Shown here in pieces: positions 59,838 through 64,000 of a stretch of 64,000 nucleotides of DNA. The stretch lies in the NCBI GenBank assembly GCA_029785825.1, contig JAFLYY010000001.1, forward strand, positions 1-64,000, read 5' to 3'. Within the stretch, counting starts at the first letter, position 1, and the number at the start of each line of letters is the position of its first letter. The DNA is from Nitrososphaerota archaeon. Its GTDB lineage: Archaea > Thermoproteota > Nitrososphaeria > Nitrososphaerales > Gagatemarchaeaceae. The notes under the pieces were generated by a model. The model saw nothing but the letters and a program-made list of their open reading frames with translations, was not told where the DNA came from and made no database searches. Made by a program: the position numbers and the translations under genes.

Positions 59838-59999
59838 GCTCCAGACTGGCCGACGCGTACCGGCGCTCAGACTTGGACAGGGCAAAGACGTTCACTTGGG
59901 CGGAACGTCCCTTCCCTGATTGGACCTGCACTTTCCCGCCCTCCGGTCGGCTCACAAATCCAGAAATACCAAACCCAGCCACGTCAAGGCACGCGCTCC

Positions 60000-60848
60000 A
60001 TCGATTGCCACATCCACATCCTCCCGGTCGAGATGGTGAAGCCGGCTATACGCGACGCAATTCTCTCGTCGAAGGGCATCGATTCGGAGGTGTACGCCAG
60101 GGTGTGCAAGGACCCTGCCGAGCTCATCCGGATGCTCGACTCGGCCGACGTCGAGAAGGCGGGGTTGATGTCGTATCAGTCTCCGGACGTCATCGGGGTG
60201 AACAACGAGCAGGTCGAGTTCGTCTCGAGGTATAGGCGTCCCTACCGAGATAGGTTGGTCCAGATAGGCTCTGCGAACCCGGTCATCGACGAGAACCCTG
60301 TGAAGACCTTGGAGTGGCTCTACAGTAAGCTGGAGGTGGGGATAGTCAAAATCCATCCCGTCCATCAGCTCTACAAACCCAACGCCTACCGCAGAGAGGA
60401 AGGGGGGCTCTCCTCGCTTCAGAAGATGTACGAGTTCCTCGACGACCACGAGATGCCAGTGATGGTCCACACCGGGTCGAGCATCTTCCCTGGCGCAGGA
60501 CTGAAATACGGCGACCCCATCTTCCTCGACGACGTCGCCAACGACTTCCCGGGCCTTCGGCTGATAATGTGCCACGCTGGGAGGCCTACATGGACCGGCA
60601 TGGCTTCGCTCTTGATGAGGAAGCACCCAAAGATGATGCTCGACCTGACGGGGATTCCCCCGAAGCGCCTCCTGGAGTACCTCCCCAAACTCGAAGAGTT
60701 CCAGGACAGGGCCATCTTCGGCACGGATTGGGCGAGCCCAGGGGTCAAGGGGATAAAGGAGAACAAGGATGAGTTCGAAGGAATAGGGATCTCTGCCGAA
60801 GCGAAAAGGAAAATACTCTACGAGAACGCGAAACGCATCTTCGGTTAA
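60000..60848 (+). CDS. Amidohydrolase_2-family metal hydrolase/decarboxylase
   Basis: The protein of about 283 residues fits amidohydrolase_2 (ACMSD/isatin hydrolase-like): PVMVHTGSSIFPGAGLK, LRLIMCHAGRPTWTGMASLL, DLTGIPPKRLLEYLP, FGTDWASPGV with the final Asp. The metal motif IDCHIHIL (HxH) lies at 60000-60023, before the first ATG at 60033. No ATG, GTG or TTG precedes it in frame nearby. Either a rare start (ATC or ACG) is used or the 5' end is changed. The substrate is unknown. Confidence 0.82.
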   Translation: MDCHIHILPVEMVKPAIRDAILSSKGIDSEVYARVCKDPAELIRMLDSADVEKAGLMSYQSPDVIGVNNEQVEFVSRYRRPYRDRLVQIGSANPVIDENPVKTLEWLYSKLEVGIVKIHPVHQLYKPNAYRREEGGLSSLQKMYEFLDDHEMPVMVHTGSSIFPGAGLKYGDPIFLDDVANDFPGLRLIMCHAGRPTWTGMASLLMRKHPKMMLDLTGIPPKRLLEYLPKLEEFQDRAIFGTDWASPGVKGIKENKDEFEGIGISAEAKRKILYENAKRIFG

Positions 60849-61402
60849 TGGTTCTTACGACGCCGAGGCGAGAAGCGCGCCTCCGGAGGCCGGCATCTGC
60901 GTCCGAGGCGAAGGCCGCCAACGAAACCCGTCTAGCCTAAGTCCTTGACCATCTGCCAGGCCAGCCCTATGGACGGATATATGAGACCATGCAGTGAGAC
61001 CATCAGGTCTCACCCAGAGTCGATTCACCGTTGCCGACCTGCTGGCCGCTGCCGCCTACGACTATCACAGGATTCTCGTAGCGCATCAGCTTGCCGGCGC
61101 CGTCGGATCTGCGACGGCCTTCCCGCCCGACGGAACTGGAGTGGCTTCGGTCATCTCTGTCTGTCTGCCCCCGAACTCTCGACCCGGTGATAGGCCCGGC
61201 TCCAGAGGAAGGCGCGCCCACGTCATGCGCTTCGCCGACCTTGGCAGTGCGGTGAACGCCGAGCCGAAGAGAAGAAGGAATCGAACCAGGCGATCTGCTC
61301 GCTGATGCCCATCGGGACAGGCTGGCAACGTCACAGTCGGACCGGCTCTGGGAAAACTAGAACGACCAGATTCATGACATATGTGATATAATCATGATTG
61401 TG
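60849..61402. other. Non-coding stretch of about 550 nt
   Basis: No credible gene is seen. A minus-strand frame around 61100-61010 reads MRYENPVIVVGGSGQQ and could be a decayed remnant, but nothing confirms it. The right end becomes AT-rich (61376-61412) and carries the promoter of the MFS gene. Confidence 0.4.
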
Positions 61403-61412
61403 TTTATATAAT
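61391..61412 (+). promoter_or_regulatory. Promoter with palindrome before the MFS gene
   Basis: The palindrome ATCATGAT (61391-61398) lies next to TTTATATAAT (61403-61412), 27-36 nt before the TTG at 61439. The palindrome could be an operator for a local regulator. The two dyads CATATG (61379-61384) and ATCATGAT are 7 nt apart. Confidence 0.5.
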
Positions 61413-61438
61413 TAGGTTCGGGAGATAGGAGCGCACAT

Positions 61439-62908
61439 TTGGCAGCAGGTTCGACTGAGGAATCGGGCGGTCAAATCATCGCACGGCTGGACAGGATTCC
61501 TATCTGGGCGCTTTCCTATCTGTTCATAGGGATCATAGGAATCGGATACATATTCACCTTCTTTGACATCTTCAACATCAACGCTTCTTGGATACAGACC
61601 TGCTTCGGGCTCAACGTCGGCGGCAATTGCGCGCCCTTGGGTCCACCGGGGACCGCCGCGTTCGCCACGGCGATTAAGAACGCTGCCAACTACGAAGGGC
61701 CTGCAGTCCTCGTCAATTTGATTGGTTACGTCGTCGGCGCTCTGGCCCTTAGCCCACTTTCCGACAGGATTGGTCGCCGAAACATGCTACTGATTACGCT
61801 TATGATAACCGGTCTCGGGTCGCTCTACAACGCCTTCGTGTCCGACTACTACAACTTCATCGCTGCGAGGTTCATCACCGGTGTCGGCATAGGAGCAGAC
61901 CTAGCCATCGTCAACACCTACATCAACGAGGCAGCGCCCAAGAGCGGCAGGGCAAGGTACACATCGCTGCTGTTCGTCCTCGCAGGGATAGGCGTCTTCT
62001 CCGCAATCTGGACCGCCGTCTTCCTCACGACTCCGTCGGCTCCCTTCCCGTATGGTATCCCCTGGGCGATAAACCTCGCAGGCGGCTGGCGCTGGATGTA
62101 TGGTCTCGGCGCAATTCTTGCGCTGTTTGGCATCCTGATGAGGCTCGGAGTCCCAGAGTCTCCGAGATGGCTGATAAGCAAAGGCAGGATTTCCCAGGCG
62201 GACGCTATAGTGGCGGACATGGAGCGCAGGGCCACGGAGTCCGTGGGGACCCTGCCACCTATACCTCAGGTGATCTCCGTCCCCACACAGACGAAGGCGG
62301 CCCCATTCTCAGAGATTTTCAGCAATACTTTGTACAGGAATAGGACGATTCTCCTGTTCGTCATCTGGTTCCTAGGATACATGACTGTCTACACTGTCGC
62401 AGCCGGCGCCACCGTGGTATTGGCTGCGATAGGCTTCGCCTTCCCCGAGAACAACGTGATAGTGGCGGTGGGCATCATCGGCTTCGTCATCGCGGGCGTC
62501 CTAGCCGCCTTCCTCGGAGACAAGATGGAGCGGAAGAAATGGCTCCCGATATCGGCGGCCATCACGCTTGTCGGCGCCCTCCTGGTGGGGTCAGGAACGA
62601 CCGAATTCACCACAGCCGTAACCGGTATCACTCTAATATTCATCGGCATGGACTTCTGGGTCCCGATCACATATGCATGGGTGAGTGAAAGCTTCCCAAC
62701 ACGCGCCAGAGCCACGGGGTTCGCCCTGGCTGATGGAGGCGGACACCTCGGAGGGGGGGTGGGGTTGATTATAACGGCCGCTCTGGTAACTACCCTTCCG
62801 GTCATGGGGGTCATGCTGACCATCGCAGGATTCCAGATAGCGTCAGCGCTGATCGCCCAGATAGGGCCGAAGACAGCTAACAAGCGCCTCGACGAAGTAT
62901 CTCCATAG
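61439..62908 (+). CDS. MFS transporter, metabolite:H+ symporter-like
   Basis: The 489-residue protein has 12 predicted helices and MFS loop motifs: PLSDRIGRRNMLLITLM (about 103-119) and the repeat in the second half, DKMERKKWLP (about 361-370). RFITGVGIGADLAIVNTYINE and VSESFPTRARATG are also typical of sugar/organic acid porters. The loop after helix 1 is unusually long with two cysteines (QTCFGLNVGGNCAP). The adjacent PaaI and acyl-CoA ligase genes suggest uptake of an organic acid. The TTG start is leaderless by spacing. Confidence 0.9.
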   Translation: MAAGSTEESGGQIIARLDRIPIWALSYLFIGIIGIGYIFTFFDIFNINASWIQTCFGLNVGGNCAPLGPPGTAAFATAIKNAANYEGPAVLVNLIGYVVGALALSPLSDRIGRRNMLLITLMITGLGSLYNAFVSDYYNFIAARFITGVGIGADLAIVNTYINEAAPKSGRARYTSLLFVLAGIGVFSAIWTAVFLTTPSAPFPYGIPWAINLAGGWRWMYGLGAILALFGILMRLGVPESPRWLISKGRISQADAIVADMERRATESVGTLPPIPQVISVPTQTKAAPFSEIFSNTLYRNRTILLFVIWFLGYMTVYTVAAGATVVLAAIGFAFPENNVIVAVGIIGFVIAGVLAAFLGDKMERKKWLPISAAITLVGALLVGSGTTEFTTAVTGITLIFIGMDFWVPITYAWVSESFPTRARATGFALADGGGHLGGGVGLIITAALVTTLPVMGVMLTIAGFQIASALIAQIGPKTANKRLDEVSP

Positions 62909-62919
62909 AACCTGCTCAG

Positions 62920-63384
62920 TTGTCGCAGGGTCTTGGGAAGCTAAAGTTAGTAGGAGCCCATGGCAGGCTCATGAGGCATGGAGATGTCTCCCACTCGACG
63001 GAGAAACTGATACGGAGCGACCCCTTCTCGAAGTCCTTGGGGGTCCATATCATCCGTCTGGGAAAGGGCGAAGCCACCACCTCCCTGAAGGTAACCAGGG
63101 GGATGCTGAATTTCCATGGGGTCGCCCACGGTGGCGTGGTATTCTCGTTAGCCGATGCGGCGTTCGCCGCAGCCAGCAACTCGCACGGAACCAGGGCCCT
63201 GGCCCTGAACTTCGACATAGCTTACAGACGCCCGGGCCTCTTGGGGGACACGCTCACGGCGGTTGCGACCGAAGAGAGCAGGGGCGCAAGGACCGCCCTC
63301 TATCATATCGGGGTAGTCAACCAGGACGGGAAGGTCGTGGCGGCCTGCCATGGGACCGTCTTTATGACGGGCGAGAAGTTCTGA
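62920..63384 (+). CDS. PaaI-type hotdog-fold acyl-CoA thioesterase
   Basis: The 154-residue protein has the PaaI/4HBT pattern: LGVHIIRLGKGEATTSLKVT (about 40-59), LNFHGVAHGGVVFSLADAAFAAASN (about 64-88; HGG turn and Asp), LNFDIAYRRPGLLGDTLTA. It would hydrolyse aromatic or hydroxylated acyl-CoAs to release trapped CoA. The start codon is unsure (TTG 62920, or the ATG near 62971). It is 11 nt downstream of the MFS gene, likely the same operon. Confidence 0.88.
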   Translation: MSQGLGKLKLVGAHGRLMRHGDVSHSTEKLIRSDPFSKSLGVHIIRLGKGEATTSLKVTRGMLNFHGVAHGGVVFSLADAAFAAASNSHGTRALALNFDIAYRRPGLLGDTLTAVATEESRGARTALYHIGVVNQDGKVVAACHGTVFMTGEKF

Positions 63385-63490
63385 CGCGCCACGATACTGT
63401 ATCACTATGATCTTCGGGGAACCTGAACATCGCTTCCTGAAGTGCCCCAGGCCAGACATGCGGCCCACCAATTTATACAAATAGACAATA

Positions 63491-63500
63491 TTTATATTAA
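63491..63500 (+). promoter_or_regulatory. TATA-like box of the ligase gene
   Basis: TTTATATTAA lies about 29 nt before the TTG at 63524, in an AT-rich island of a GC-rich region. It fixes the start of the next gene. Confidence 0.6.
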
Positions 63501-63523
63501 ATGCATGCACAGGACTGTGCGGA

Positions 63524-64000
63524 TTGCCTCATAACTACTGGAATCCCCATGTTGAACTGGCTTCGCAGGCTGAACTCGCCGAAATGCAGCTGAAGAGGCT
63601 GAGGCACATCCTGGCTTACGTGAACAGATACAGCTCGTTCTATCGAAGCAGGTTCAAGGAACTTGGGCTGGATCCGGAGTCGGTCACCTCTCTCTCCGAC
63701 CTGCAGAAGTATCCCTTCACCACCAAGGACGACCTGAGGAGGCACAGCTACCCCAACGGGGGCGACTTCCTGTGTGTTCCTCCGAACAGGGTGAAGCTCT
63801 ACCACATGACCTCGGGGACCACTGGCAACCCTCAGACGGGCCCCTACACCGACAGGGACTATCAACAATGGACGGACCTGATGACGAGGTGCTGCGTCGC
63901 GGCCGGGGTGAAGGAAGGGGATGTGGCCCTCAACGCCTTCGGGTACGGGCTGTTCACGGGAGGCGAGGGGTTTCACCAGGGATTGCGGGGCGCAGGAGCC
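63524..64000 (+). CDS. Phenylacetate-CoA ligase-like AMP-forming enzyme (5' part, runs off window)
   Basis: The first 159 codons encode PHNYWNPHVELASQAE, a RLRHILAYVNRYSSFYRSRF segment, SLSDLQKYPFTTKDDLR, and the P-loop YHMTSGTTGNPQTGPYTDRD (about 93-112) of PaaK-type enzymes. FGYGLFTGGEGFHQG follows. These enzymes form aryl-acyl-CoA with ATP. The gene is truncated by the window end. The TTG start is set by TATA spacing, and no in-frame ATG exists nearby upstream. It is preceded by the MFS and thioesterase genes, consistent with aromatic acid use. Confidence 0.9.
   Translation, partial: MPHNYWNPHVELASQAELAEMQLKRLRHILAYVNRYSSFYRSRFKELGLDPESVTSLSDLQKYPFTTKDDLRRHSYPNGGDFLCVPPNRVKLYHMTSGTTGNPQTGPYTDRDYQQWTDLMTRCCVAAGVKEGDVALNAFGYGLFTGGEGFHQGLRGAGA

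Overview
This 64 kb window is archaeal chromosome with high GC in most of its coding regions. The phylogenetic evidence is the set of archaeal-type genes: TFB, Rpb4 (RpoF), ribosomal proteins L10e and L21e, aIF5A, SRP54, Pus10, Nob1, DUF655, KsgA and archaeal-style RNA methyltransferases. A member of the Nitrososphaerota/Thermoproteota branch (for example a non-ammonia-oxidising lineage) is a plausible guess, but I cannot fix the taxon from sequence alone. First genes of transcription units very often have a TATA-like box about 26-35 nt before the start codon, and many starts are TTG or GTG. Leaderless mRNAs therefore seem common, and I used this to choose several starts.

Layout. Positions 1-420 are the 3' end of a 23S rRNA gene. 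About 440-11215 is an accessory island of poorly conserved genes, less GC-rich in places. It contains seven related copies (R1-R7), all in the same orientation, of a short element that can be drawn as an imperfect hairpin. Five stretches between neighbouring copies hold exactly one gene with its own promoter (zinc-knuckle phage-type protein, GNAT, SAM methyltransferase, LMW phosphatase-like, RibD/DHFR-like). The longest interval (R2-R3) holds a SocA/YwgA-like gene, a three-gene operon and a small gene. That operon encodes a membrane-anchored HerA/VirB4-type ATPase, a long acidic protein with a nuclease-like C-terminus, and a small unknown. The organisation recalls an integron cassette array without an integrase.

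From 11.2 kb the core-like chromosome resumes: AidB-type acyl-CoA dehydrogenase, MFS protein, DUF952, and a DinG/XPD-type helicase convergent with a Cas4/RecB-type Fe-S nuclease (11-18 kb). A large molybdenum block follows (18.5-36 kb): MocA, XdhC, CoxG, CoxS, CoxM, CoxL, MOSC, a decayed sulfite-oxidase-type pseudogene, MoeA, MoaE, MoaD, MoaA, MoaC, MoaB, MoeB-rhodanese and a second MoaD. It supplies a cofactor pathway, cofactor maturation and one Mo-hydroxylase with a form-II-like active-site loop. Inserted in it are an AlkZ-like winged-helix protein with a class III cyclase-like partner, an F420/NADP reductase-like protein and an amidase.

From 36 to 47 kb lie a BNR-repeat protein linked to the second MoaD, an aldose epimerase, Hsp20, UbiB, NfeD, an M13 peptidase, L10e, a frameshifted methyltransferase, a Trm11-like enzyme, TrmJ and KsgA. 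From 47 to 60 kb lie an APC permease, the information-processing cluster DUF655-Rpb4-L21e-Pus10-SRP54, a methyltransferase with Dph6, an HtrA protease, a secreted protein, aIF5A, Nob1, a FAM173-like methyltransferase and TFB. The window ends with an amidohydrolase, an MFS transporter, a PaaI thioesterase and a truncated phenylacetate-CoA-ligase-type gene, suggesting aromatic or organic acid use.
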